NCBI GenBank assembly: GCA_003563465.1
Contig: PWVH01000067.1
Span: 1-32,160, forward strand
Source of the DNA: Coriobacteriaceae bacterium
GTDB lineage: Bacteria > Actinomycetota > Coriobacteriia > Anaerosomatales > SLCP01
Direction of reading: 5' to 3'
Length of the DNA stretch: 32,160 nucleotides
Part shown: positions 14,251-22,708 of the stretch, in pieces
How positions within the stretch are numbered: position 1 is the stretch's first letter
Layout: each line of letters begins with the position of its first letter
Translations under genes and position numbers: made by a program
The notes under the pieces: model-generated
What the model saw: only the letters and a program-made list of their open reading frames with translations
The model's database searches: none
Told to the model about the DNA's origin: nothing

Positions 14251-15648
14251 ATGCAGACTCAAGACGCAGAACGAATCTGGTCTGACGTACTCGAGGTGGT
14301 CAAGTCCGAACTGAACACTCCGACCTTCAAGACCTGGTTCGAGCATACAGCGCCTGTGAGCGTTGTCGCCGGCTCTCTGGTCGTAGCCGTCCAGAACGAA
14401 TTCGCGCGCGAGTGGCTAGAGTCCCGTTACTCCGGGCTACTACAGTCAGCGCTTTCGCAGGTGGCCGGGGAAGATCTTTCTCTCGAATTCACGGTTCCTG
14501 CAGACTCTTCCTCGGCGCAGGGCCTCCGTTCTGCCGACGAGGCCGAGCAAGAGTCACTTATCCAGGCTTCTCCAGCCGAGGCCGTTGCCGGCGAACCGGG
14601 TCCGAGTTCGAACGGCGAGTTCAATCCGAAGTACACCTTCGACTCGTACGTCATCGGGGCGTCTAACCAGTTTGCTCACGCCGCAGCCCTTGCTGTCGCT
14701 GAGTCTCCTGGGCGGGCCTACAATCCTCTGTTCGTGTACGGCGGCGTTGGCCTCGGTAAGACCCACCTGCTTCAGGCCATCGGGCGCTACGTACAGACGA
14801 GCTTCCCTCACTTGAAGGTCAAGTATGTATCGACCGAACAGTTCACCAACGATTTCATCAACTCCATAGGAGACCGCGACAAGAAGCGCATCGAAGGCTT
14901 CCGTCGACAGTACCGGACGAACGACGTTCTGTTAGTAGACGACATCCAGTTCCTAAAAGGAAAAGAGGGGACCCAAGAGGAGTTCTTCCATACTTTCAAT
15001 ACTCTCCAGCAGGCGGGCAAGCAGGTTGTTTTATCTTCGGATAGGCCTCCCAAAGACATCGAGAAGCTTGAGGAACGGCTACGGAGCAGGTTCGAGATGG
15101 GGTTGATAACCGACATACAGCCGCCCGATCTTGAAACCCGCATCGCCATCTTGAAGAGGAACGTCGAGGCCCAGCGCCTCGACGTTCCTGACGATGTCTT
15201 GTCGTTCGTCGCCGATAGAGTGTCCTCGAACATTCGAGAGCTCGAAGGGGCGCTGATTCGCGTCGTGGCGTTCAGTTCGCTGACTCGGCACGCTGTGAAT
15301 CTGGAACTCGCGCGGAACGTCCTAAAAGACATCTTCCCCGAGAGAACGACTCGACCGATCTCTCTTCCGACCATCCAGAGGGAAGTGTGCTCTTACTATT
15401 CGATATCTCGCTCTGAGCTCATCGGCAATAAGCGCTCTCAGTCGATCGTCTATCCCAGACAGGTGGCCATGTATCTCACCAGAGAACTGACCGATCTGTC
15501 CCTGCCGAGAATCGGAGCCGAGTTCGGCGGCCGAGACCACACTACTGTCATGCACGCGACTGCTAAGATTCGCAAGCTGTTGAATGGAGATCGTGAGGTC
15601 TACAACCAGATACAGACCTTGACGAATCAGATACGCCAAAAGAGCTGA
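14251..15648 (+). CDS. dnaA: Chromosomal replication initiator protein DnaA
   Basis: This AAA+ initiator binds DnaA boxes, melts the origin and loads helicase. The 465-aa protein has domain I (about 1-85, EVVKSELNTPTFKTWFEHT), a short acidic linker, and AAA+ domain III with Walker A G164GVGLGKT (K170) and Walker B VLLVDDIQF (D230/D231). DNA-binding domain IV carries the signature GAEFGGRDHTTVMHATAKI from about residue 422. The ATG has GAGGGGG 4-5 bases upstream. It follows the ATPase-HTH gene by 17 bp and has DnaA-box clusters on both sides, consistent with autoregulation. Confidence 0.98.
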   Translation: MQTQDAERIWSDVLEVVKSELNTPTFKTWFEHTAPVSVVAGSLVVAVQNEFAREWLESRYSGLLQSALSQVAGEDLSLEFTVPADSSSAQGLRSADEAEQESLIQASPAEAVAGEPGPSSNGEFNPKYTFDSYVIGASNQFAHAAALAVAESPGRAYNPLFVYGGVGLGKTHLLQAIGRYVQTSFPHLKVKYVSTEQFTNDFINSIGDRDKKRIEGFRRQYRTNDVLLVDDIQFLKGKEGTQEEFFHTFNTLQQAGKQVVLSSDRPPKDIEKLEERLRSRFEMGLITDIQPPDLETRIAILKRNVEAQRLDVPDDVLSFVADRVSSNIRELEGALIRVVAFSSLTRHAVNLELARNVLKDIFPERTTRPISLPTIQREVCSYYSISRSELIGNKRSQSIVYPRQVAMYLTRELTDLSLPRIGAEFGGRDHTTVMHATAKIRKLLNGDREVYNQIQTLTNQIRQKS

Positions 15649-15660
15649 CTTCATGAGATA

Positions 15661-15856
15661 TGTGGACTCATCTGTGGAGAGAGTGGGGGAGGTTTGTGGA
15701 ACACCGGCGTCTCTTGTTGGTGGTTTCTTCTGTCTGGGGATTGTGTGGACGGAATGATACTTGCCTTCCACACGTTGTTGACACCTCTTACTGCCACAGC
15801 CAAGTGCCCTGATGGAAGATATCCACAACTCGTAGGACTCTCTACTATTACTACTG
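15661..15856. other. oriC: oriC, downstream DnaA-box cluster with DnaA-trio-like unwinding element
   Basis: In the 233-bp dnaA-dnaN spacer, box-like 9-mers sit at 15661 (TGTGGACTC), 15673 (TGTGGAGAG), 15695 (TGTGGAACA), 15744 (TGTGGACGG), 15764 (CCTTCCACA) and 15819-15827 (ATATCCACA, one mismatch to consensus). Fourteen bases after the last box, 15842-15856 reads CTA-CTA-TTA-CTA-CTG. Its complement is 3'-GAT-GAT-AAT-GAT-GAC-5', the DnaA-trio pattern used in Bacillus subtilis for origin melting. AT-rich sequence follows up to dnaN. Confidence 0.8.
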
Positions 15857-15881
15857 ACGATATGTAAGAAAGGACGTAATC

Positions 15882-16988
15882 ATGAAGCTGACCGTTGACA
15901 GAAGCGAGATGCTCGAGTCCCTCACGATAGCAAGCAGAGGCCTATCCTCAAGATCCACTCTCCCGATACTCTCGGGCATTCTGATAAGCGCTTCTTCCGA
16001 TGGAAAGGTCACGCTCCAATCAACCGACCTGGAAGTATCTCTACGTAACAGTCTTTCCCAAGCCTCCGTCGAGAGAGAGGGAAAGAGTGTGATTCCTGGG
16101 AAGCTGGTGACGGAGATAGTGAGATCTCTTCCGGAAGCGGCGGTCACGCTTACGGTTGAAGGAGACATTGCCTCTCTGACGTGCATGCAGTCCTCTTTCA
16201 CGGTGAAGACGCTGCCTGCTGACGACTTCCCACAGTTTCCTGAGGTCAAGAGTGCACAGTCGATCTCGCTACCGGCGACTTCGATTTCAAGCATCGTCAA
16301 GCACGTCTCGAAAGCTGTGAGCCGAGACGAAACCCGGCCGGTTTTGACGGGCGTTCTGCTGACGATAGAGGGCAGTGTGGTGAAGATGGTGTCGACGGAT
16401 TCGTATCGGCTGGCTATTAAAGAAGCGGTCGTCGATTCTGATGCGCTCGAGGATACAGAAGTAGTGGTTCCCGGCAAGGTCATGGAAGAGGTTTCGAGAC
16501 TGGCGCCAGAGGATGGAGACGTAGGTATAGGGATAAGCGAGAACCAGGTCGTGTTTTCCTTCGGCGAGACGGAGTTTGTGACCAGGAGAATAGAAGGCTC
16601 TTTTCCAAACTACAAGCAGCTCATACCGAAGGAGGCAGAGACGACCGTTGTCCTGCCCAGAGAGGATGTCCTCGCAGCGGTCAAAAGGGTTTCTCTCCTC
16701 GCCCAACACAACACGCCAATGAGAATAACAGCCAGCGCCGACGATCAGACACTCAGCCTTTCTGCAGCCACGCATGACGTGGGAGACGCATCGGAGGACC
16801 TGATGGCAACGGTAGAAGGGCAAAACGTGGAGATCGCGTTCAATCACGCGTTTCTGCTAGATGGACTTATGGCATCAGAGGGGGAGACCATGAAGCTCAG
16901 CATAGTAAGCCCGCTGAAGCCAGGAGTCATAACGAGCCCGGAAGATGAAGGGTTCTTGTATCTGTTGATGCCCGTACGTCTCGGGTAG
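15882..16988 (+). CDS. dnaN: DNA polymerase III beta sliding clamp
   Basis: The ring-shaped dimeric clamp holds the replicative polymerase on DNA. The 368-aa length fits three clamp domains. Recognisable stretches are the N-terminal MKLTVDR...SRSTLPILSGILI, the central RPVLTGVLLTI...STDSYRLA, RIEGSFPNYKQLIP and the C-terminal YLLMPVRLG, the usual clamp ending. The ATG has AAAGGA about 8 bases upstream. The next gene (DUF721) begins 45 bp later, leaving no room for recF. Confidence 0.97.
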   Translation: MKLTVDRSEMLESLTIASRGLSSRSTLPILSGILISASSDGKVTLQSTDLEVSLRNSLSQASVEREGKSVIPGKLVTEIVRSLPEAAVTLTVEGDIASLTCMQSSFTVKTLPADDFPQFPEVKSAQSISLPATSISSIVKHVSKAVSRDETRPVLTGVLLTIEGSVVKMVSTDSYRLAIKEAVVDSDALEDTEVVVPGKVMEEVSRLAPEDGDVGIGISENQVVFSFGETEFVTRRIEGSFPNYKQLIPKEAETTVVLPREDVLAAVKRVSLLAQHNTPMRITASADDQTLSLSAATHDVGDASEDLMATVEGQNVEIAFNHAFLLDGLMASEGETMKLSIVSPLKPGVITSPEDEGFLYLLMPVRLG

Positions 16989-17033
16989 GCCGCGCCGAGG
17001 GAATCCTCACCGGGCAGGCTAGAAAGGAAGACC

Positions 17034-17582
17034 GTGCGTCTAGGCGAAGCACTTCAAAAATGGCTGCAATCCGCCGACACCCGCGGCGGTTACTCACAAG
17101 CCCGGGCCGTCTCTGCCTGGGACGAGGTTGCAGGAGAGGAAATCTCTCGCCATACGGCCGGACTCGGCATGCGTAAAGGTGAGCTCGTCGTGCATGTGGA
17201 CTCCCATGCCTGGGCCACGCAACTCTCTCTCATGTCCGACGACCTCCGGCGGCGCATGAATTCAGTTCTGGGAGAGGAACTGGTTAACCGCATACGCTTC
17301 ACTGTATCTCGCGCCGTAGAAGACGAACGAGAGATCGCACGCCAAGTGAGAGACAGCAGCCGAAGGTACGGTGGAGAAAGGGTCGAATCAGCCGCGCTTA
17401 CACCAGACGAACTCGCTGAGGTTGAAGAGCAGGCGAGTCCCGTTAAGAACGGGCAGCTCAAAGAGGCGGCGATCAGAGCCCAGGTGGCCTTTCTAGAGTG
17501 GCAAAAAGGGCAAGAGTCTCAGGAAAGACGGGACGAGCCGCCTCGGGTCGCGAAGGGGCACGACGAGGAGCAAATACCCTAG
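17034..17582 (+). CDS. DUF721/DciA-like protein
   Basis: The 182-aa protein has the DUF721 core (about 20-95: AWDEVAGEEISRHTAGLGMRKGELVVHVDSHAWATQLSLMSDDLRRRMN), followed by a charged, probably flexible C-terminus. DciA proteins help load the replicative DnaB helicase in bacteria lacking DnaC/DnaI. In actinobacteria a DUF721 gene commonly stands between recF and gyrB. The start is GTG with AAAGGA 6 bases upstream. It is 45 bp after dnaN and 89 bp before gyrB. The helicase-loading role is inferred from the family. Confidence 0.9.
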   Translation: MRLGEALQKWLQSADTRGGYSQARAVSAWDEVAGEEISRHTAGLGMRKGELVVHVDSHAWATQLSLMSDDLRRRMNSVLGEELVNRIRFTVSRAVEDEREIARQVRDSSRRYGGERVESAALTPDELAEVEEQASPVKNGQLKEAAIRAQVAFLEWQKGQESQERRDEPPRVAKGHDEEQIP

Positions 17583-17671
17583 TTATTGTGGTAGAATTCG
17601 AAGGGAGACCACAATATGTCGTGGTCGCCTCCCTGCGTTGTCCGGCGCGAGATCCGTGTAAAGGAGCCGCC

Positions 17672-19579
17672 GTGCCCGAACAGACCTATTCAGGCAAAGA
17701 CATACAAGTTCTCGAAGGACTCGAGGCCGTTCGCAAGCGTCCGAGCATGTACATCGGTTCGACGGGGCCCAAAGGACTCCACCATCTCGTATACGAAGTC
17801 GTCGACAACTCTGTGGATGAAGCACTGGCAGGGCATTGCACCGCCGTGTCCATCACTCTGAAGGCGGACGGCTCGGTCGAGGTGATCGACAACGGTAGAG
17901 GCATTCCTGTCGACAAGGTGCCCAAACATCGCAAGCCGGCCGTAGAGGTCGTTCTCACGGTTCTCCATGCAGGAGGGAAGTTCGGAGGAGACGGATACAA
18001 GGTGTCCGGAGGTCTGCATGGCGTCGGCGTGTCCGTCGTGAATGCTCTCTCGCGTCGGTTGGAAGTAGAAGTCAAGCGCGAGAACAAGATTTGGACACAG
18101 ACCTACGAATACGGAAAGCCGACGGGCCCGCTGAAGGCGTCGGGGCGCTCGAAGACGAGCGGGACCAAGATTCGGTTCTGGCCGGACACCGACATCTTCG
18201 AAACCATCGATTTCGATTACGAGACCCTTTCTGCACGCATGCGCGAAACGGCGTTTTTGAATAAGAACCTGAAGATAACGCTTACAGACGAGCGCGAACT
18301 GGAGCCGCGCAGCGAAGAACACCGCTACGCGGGGGGGATCGTCGATTTCGTCAAGTACCTCAACGAAGTGAAAGACACTCTTCATAGCAAGGTGATCTCG
18401 TTCGAGACCGAGGGCCGGGAAGGCCACATAGAGGTCGCCATGCAGTGGAACACGGGCTACTCGGATTCGGTACTTGCCTTTGCGAACAACATCAACACTC
18501 ACGAAGGGGGCACGCACCTGGAGGGCTTCAAGAACGCGCTCACGCGTACCGTCAACGACTATGCGCGGAGGCAGGGGATTCTCAAGGACAAGGAGGACAA
18601 TCTCTCCGGCGAGGACATCCGCGAGGGCCTCGTGGCGGTCGTGTCCGTGAAGCTGCGCGACCCGCAGTTCGAAGGCCAGACCAAGACCAAGCTCGGCAAC
18701 ACGGAGATGCGAGGCTTCGTGCAGTCGACCGTGATGCAGGCGCTCTCAGAGTACCTGGAGGAACACCCGAAGCCGGCAAGGGCCATTGTCGGCAAGGCTT
18801 CTCAGGCTGCCAAGGCCCGGGCCGCAGCCCGCAAGGCCCGCGAGCTTACCAGGCGAAAAGGCCTGCTCGAGTCATCCACTCTTCCGGGCAAGCTGGCCGA
18901 CTGTTCGGTTCGCGACCCAGAGCTGACCGAGATATTCCTGGTGGAGGGTGACTCGGCGGGCGGCAGCGCGAAACAGGCCAGAGACCGTTCGTTCCAGGCC
19001 ATTCTTCCGCTGAAAGGCAAGATTCTCAATGTGGAGAAGGCGGGAATCAACCGGGCGCTTTCTTCCGAGGAGATACAGGCGATGATCACGGCGCTCGGAA
19101 CGAGCATCGCCGAGGAGTTCGATCTTTCGCAAGCGCGCTACCACAAGGCGATCATAATGACAGACGCCGACGTAGACGGCGCTCACATTCGGTGCCTCAT
19201 CCTCACCTTCTTCTACCGCTACATGCGCGAGATGCTCGAAGCGGGCTACATCTACATCGCGCAACCACCGCTGTACAAAGTGGCAGTAGGCAAGAAGCAC
19301 GAGTATGCGTATAGCGACAGACAGCTGCAGCAGACACTTGCGCGCCTGCCGGAGGGCACGAAGCATGGCCTGCAGCGATACAAAGGCCTCGGCGAGATGA
19401 ACCCGGAGCAGCTGTGGGAGACCACGATGGACCCCTCCCGGCGGACACTGCTGCAGATTACCGTCGACGACGCTCTGGCCGCCGAGAAGTCCTTCGGCGA
19501 CCTTATGGGCGACCAGGTTGAGCCACGGCGGGAGTTCATACAACGCCACGCCAAAGACGTCCGCTTTTTGGACATCTGA
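17672..19579 (+). CDS. gyrB: DNA gyrase subunit B
   Basis: The ATPase subunit of the A2B2 gyrase that introduces negative supercoils. The start chosen is GTG 17672 with AAAGGAG 5-6 bases upstream; the open frame reaches back to 17498 inside DUF721 but without support. The 635-aa protein has GHKL motifs VVDNSVDEALAGHC, DNGRGIPV and GGLHGVGVSVVNALS. The TOPRIM motifs are E425GDSAGGSAKQ and MTDADVDGAHIR (D498, D500, D502), and the C-terminal motif is QRYKGLGEMNPEQLWETTM. gyrA lies downstream after a small membrane-protein gene. Confidence 0.98.
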   Translation: MPEQTYSGKDIQVLEGLEAVRKRPSMYIGSTGPKGLHHLVYEVVDNSVDEALAGHCTAVSITLKADGSVEVIDNGRGIPVDKVPKHRKPAVEVVLTVLHAGGKFGGDGYKVSGGLHGVGVSVVNALSRRLEVEVKRENKIWTQTYEYGKPTGPLKASGRSKTSGTKIRFWPDTDIFETIDFDYETLSARMRETAFLNKNLKITLTDERELEPRSEEHRYAGGIVDFVKYLNEVKDTLHSKVISFETEGREGHIEVAMQWNTGYSDSVLAFANNINTHEGGTHLEGFKNALTRTVNDYARRQGILKDKEDNLSGEDIREGLVAVVSVKLRDPQFEGQTKTKLGNTEMRGFVQSTVMQALSEYLEEHPKPARAIVGKASQAAKARAAARKARELTRRKGLLESSTLPGKLADCSVRDPELTEIFLVEGDSAGGSAKQARDRSFQAILPLKGKILNVEKAGINRALSSEEIQAMITALGTSIAEEFDLSQARYHKAIIMTDADVDGAHIRCLILTFFYRYMREMLEAGYIYIAQPPLYKVAVGKKHEYAYSDRQLQQTLARLPEGTKHGLQRYKGLGEMNPEQLWETTMDPSRRTLLQITVDDALAAEKSFGDLMGDQVEPRREFIQRHAKDVRFLDI

Positions 19580-19600
19580 CGGGCGAACGGACGGGAGACG

Positions 19601-20104
19601 GTGACCGGGATTCCCGAAAAGCGAGAGCCACGACGCTTCGAGCCGCCCCCATGGGAGCGCGAGCAGTTCGAAGACCTCGCACGCAGAAAGGCCGATGAGC
19701 AGGAAGAGGCCGGCAAGGAGGAGTCCTCCGCCCCGAGCGAGGAGGAGGCCTCCAGCCTCCCGGCCGAGGAACCGGGCCAAGAGCTCGCCGAGCAGCAGAT
19801 GCGTCCGCCCGGCGCGAAGGAAGAGATTCCTCCGGAGGCGTTTGACATGATGATCGCAGCGCTTAGGGAAGAAGAACCCGGAGCGACAGCGGAAACATGG
19901 AAGGTCGGGCTGGCTGCGGCAGTGCTCATGGGCACCATCGGCCTGGCTCTCGTTATCTGGGGAGCCGTGGCTCTTGCCCGCACTGTGGGGGCAGGCCCTG
20001 CGGGCGTGATGGGGTCGGCAATCATGGTCATCATGGGCGGATTGCTCGTCGCGCTCAGTGTCTGGATGGGCCAGCGCAGCCTTCAACAACGAGGAGTGTT
20101 TTAG
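19601..20104 (+). CDS. Small membrane protein with acidic N-terminus, between gyrB and gyrA
   Basis: Function unknown. The 167-aa product has a charged, Glu/Pro-rich cytoplasmic N-terminus (about 1-95). Two hydrophobic segments (about 102-126 and 131-156) form a membrane hairpin, followed by a short basic tail. The GTG start is 21 bp after the gyrB stop with GGGAG nearby, and its stop directly abuts the gyrA start with no intervening base, so translation is probably coupled. Actinobacteria often carry a small membrane gene downstream of gyrA (DUF3566); this one differs in position, and I see no clear similarity to that family. Confidence 0.8.
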   Translation: MTGIPEKREPRRFEPPPWEREQFEDLARRKADEQEEAGKEESSAPSEEEASSLPAEEPGQELAEQQMRPPGAKEEIPPEAFDMMIAALREEEPGATAETWKVGLAAAVLMGTIGLALVIWGAVALARTVGAGPAGVMGSAIMVIMGGLLVALSVWMGQRSLQQRGVF

Positions 20105-22696
20105 GTGGCAGACGAGATCATGGAGAGCACAGTCCTGCCGATCGACATACAACAGGAACTGCGCGAAAGCTTCCTGGAATACTCCATGAGCGTGATCGTC
20201 GCACGCGCGCTCCCGGATGTGCGAGACGGCCTCAAGCCCGTGCACCGACGCATCCTCTTCGCTATGCACGAGTCGGGGCTCACGGCGGGCCGTTCGTACA
20301 AGAAGTCCGCCTGGACCGTAGGAGAGGTCATAGGCAAGTACCACCCACACGGCGATACGGCTGTCTACGACACGATGGTACGCATGGCGCAGGACTTCTC
20401 GATGCGGGCCCCGCTCATAGACGGGCACGGGAACTTCGGCTCGATCGATGGCGACTCCGCAGCGGCGATGCGCTATACCGAAGCGCGGCTGCATCGGATC
20501 TCCATGGAGCTGCTGAGAGATCTGGACAAAGAGACCGTGGACTTCGGCCCGAACTACGACGAGTCGTTGCTAGAGCCCGTCGTCTTGCCCAGCCGTTACC
20601 CGAATCTGCTGGTGAACGGTTCTGCCGGCATAGCCGTGGGCATGGCCACCAACATACCGCCGCACAACCTCGGCGAGGTCATCGATGCAGCTACGATAGC
20701 GATCGACAATCCTGAAGCAACGGTGGAAGAGCTGATGGAAGCACTCCCCGGACCGGACTTCCCGACTGGCGGGATCATCATGGGCATGGAAGGCATCCGG
20801 GATGCATATACGACCGGACGTGGCTCGATCAAGGTGCGCGGGAAGGCCCATGTCGAACAGACCTCTACCGGGCGCACGCGGATAATCATCACCGAGATCC
20901 CTTACACGGTGAACAAATCCAAGCTCGTAACCAAGATCGCAGACCTCGTACGCGAGAAGAAGCTCACAGAGATCAGTGACCTGCGGGACGAATCGGATCG
21001 CAAGGGCATGCGCATAGTGGTGGAGCTCAAGCAGGCGTGCATTCCGCAGGTGGTTCTCAACAAGCTATACAAGCACACACCGCTGCAGACGGGCTTCGGC
21101 GTCATAATGCTAGCGTTGGTCGACGGCGTACCTCGCACGCTGACGCTTCCCGAGGTGCTGCGGCACTACATCCACTTTCAAGAGGAAGTCATCACTCGGC
21201 GAACACGCTTTGAGCTGCGCAAGGCCGAGGAGAGAGAGCACATCCTCGAGGGCTACGTCATCGCGCTCGATAACATCGACGAGGTCATCAAGATCATCCG
21301 GGGCAGCGAAGACGACACCGAAGCGAAGGCCCGTCTCATCGAGCGCTTTGCCCTGTCCGAGGCCCAGACCGATGCGATACTCGAGATGCGCCTACGTCGC
21401 TTGACCGGGCTCGAGCGCCACAAGATCGAGGACGAACTCGGTGGGCTGCGCGAGCGCATCGCGTTCTACAAGAAGGTCCTCGGCGACGAAGGCCTGGTAC
21501 GTAAGATTATCAAGGAAGAAATGGCAGAGATTCGCGCCAAGTTCGCTGACGACAGGCGCACCGAGATCACAGGAGTCGCACACGATCTCGACGTGGAGGA
21601 CCTGATCGCCGAAGAGGACATGGTGGTCACCATCACGCAAGCCGGCTACGTGAAGCGGCTGCCGGTCGCGACATTCCGCCAGCAGAAGCGAGGCGGCAAG
21701 GGTGTAGCGGGCACGAATCTGCGCGAGAATGATTTCGTCGAGCACCTGTTCATCAGCTCGAATCTCGACTGGGTGCTCTTCTTCTCGACGAAGGGCAAGG
21801 TCTATCGGCTCAAGGTCCACGAGCTGCCGGTAGGATCGCGTCATGCTCGCGGGACAGCGATAGTGAACCTCCTTCCGTTCGCGTCCGACGAGCGGATAGC
21901 CGCCGTCATCAACACGCGCGAGTTCGCCCCCGACGACTACCTGCTGTTCGCCACCAGACAGGGGATGAGCAAGAAGACCGCCATGGACGCCTACGACCGC
22001 AGCCGCCGCGACGGCATAATCGCCATCAATCTGCGGGAGGACGACGAGCTTATCAGCGTCCGGAGAGTCCGCCCGGGCGAGCGCGTGATGATGGTATCGA
22101 CCGCGGGCAAGGCCATCATGTGGAGCGAGGGAGACGCACGCCCGATGGGGCGAGACACAATGGGCGTGAAGGGCATGACACTCAAGCCCGGCGAGCAGGT
22201 CCTTGGCATGGAGATCGCTCCGGAAGGCAGCGAGCTCTTCGTGGTGACGGAGCGCGGCTATGGCAAGCGCACCCCTGCAAGCGATTACCCGCTCCAGAAG
22301 CGAGGCGGCATGGGAGTGAAGACCATTCAGATCACCGAGAAGAAGGGGCCGCTGGCCGGCATGAAGATCGTTCGGCCCTCTCACGAGCTGATGCTCATCT
22401 CAGAAGAAGGCGTGGTGATCCGAGTGCGCGCGGAAGACATCTCGCGCCTCGGCCGCTCGACACAGGGCGTCAAGGTGATGAACGTCTCCGAGAACGATCG
22501 CGTGCGCGCGATAGCCCGTGTGGTCGGAGGCAAGAAACGAAGGTCCCGAGGCCCGGCAGAGGGTCAGGAGGAGCTGCTTCCAGAAGACGGAGGGACGAAG
22601 CCTCCTGCATGCCCGGCGCCGATGGGAGACGCCGATCGCGAGGCGGCAGCCGAAGAGCTGGTCAGCGAAGAGTTCGAAGATATCGGCGAAGAGTAG
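20105..22696 (+). CDS. gyrA: DNA gyrase subunit A
   Basis: The DNA-cleaving subunit of gyrase. Of 863 aa, the N-terminal part holds the quinolone-determining region with GKYHPHGDT85AVYD and the catalytic Tyr124 (AAMRYTEARL). The C-terminal beta-pinwheel carries the GyrA box QKRGGKG needed for DNA wrapping, so this is gyrase rather than topoisomerase IV. A highly acidic tail (EELVSEEFEDIGEE) ends the protein. The start is GTG directly after the preceding stop, with GAGGAG 8-9 bases upstream. Residue 70 is Trp (KKSAW70TVGEV) where family members usually have Arg. Confidence 0.98.
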   Translation: MADEIMESTVLPIDIQQELRESFLEYSMSVIVARALPDVRDGLKPVHRRILFAMHESGLTAGRSYKKSAWTVGEVIGKYHPHGDTAVYDTMVRMAQDFSMRAPLIDGHGNFGSIDGDSAAAMRYTEARLHRISMELLRDLDKETVDFGPNYDESLLEPVVLPSRYPNLLVNGSAGIAVGMATNIPPHNLGEVIDAATIAIDNPEATVEELMEALPGPDFPTGGIIMGMEGIRDAYTTGRGSIKVRGKAHVEQTSTGRTRIIITEIPYTVNKSKLVTKIADLVREKKLTEISDLRDESDRKGMRIVVELKQACIPQVVLNKLYKHTPLQTGFGVIMLALVDGVPRTLTLPEVLRHYIHFQEEVITRRTRFELRKAEEREHILEGYVIALDNIDEVIKIIRGSEDDTEAKARLIERFALSEAQTDAILEMRLRRLTGLERHKIEDELGGLRERIAFYKKVLGDEGLVRKIIKEEMAEIRAKFADDRRTEITGVAHDLDVEDLIAEEDMVVTITQAGYVKRLPVATFRQQKRGGKGVAGTNLRENDFVEHLFISSNLDWVLFFSTKGKVYRLKVHELPVGSRHARGTAIVNLLPFASDERIAAVINTREFAPDDYLLFATRQGMSKKTAMDAYDRSRRDGIIAINLREDDELISVRRVRPGERVMMVSTAGKAIMWSEGDARPMGRDTMGVKGMTLKPGEQVLGMEIAPEGSELFVVTERGYGKRTPASDYPLQKRGGMGVKTIQITEKKGPLAGMKIVRPSHELMLISEEGVVIRVRAEDISRLGRSTQGVKVMNVSENDRVRAIARVVGGKKRRSRGPAEGQEELLPEDGGTKPPACPAPMGDADREAAAEELVSEEFEDIGEE

Positions 22697-22708
22697 GACC
22701 CTAGCTAC

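Noticed and set aside
17498..17671. N-terminal extension of gyrB into the DUF721 gene
   Set aside because: GyrB homology begins at the GTG at 17672, which has an AAAGGAG site; the extension overlaps DUF721 coding sequence in another frame.
18872..20494. 540-aa open frame on the minus strand across gyrB-gyrA
   Set aside because: It is antisense to gyrB, the spacer gene and gyrA, has Arg/His-rich low-similarity translation, and reflects GC-rich codon structure of the true genes.
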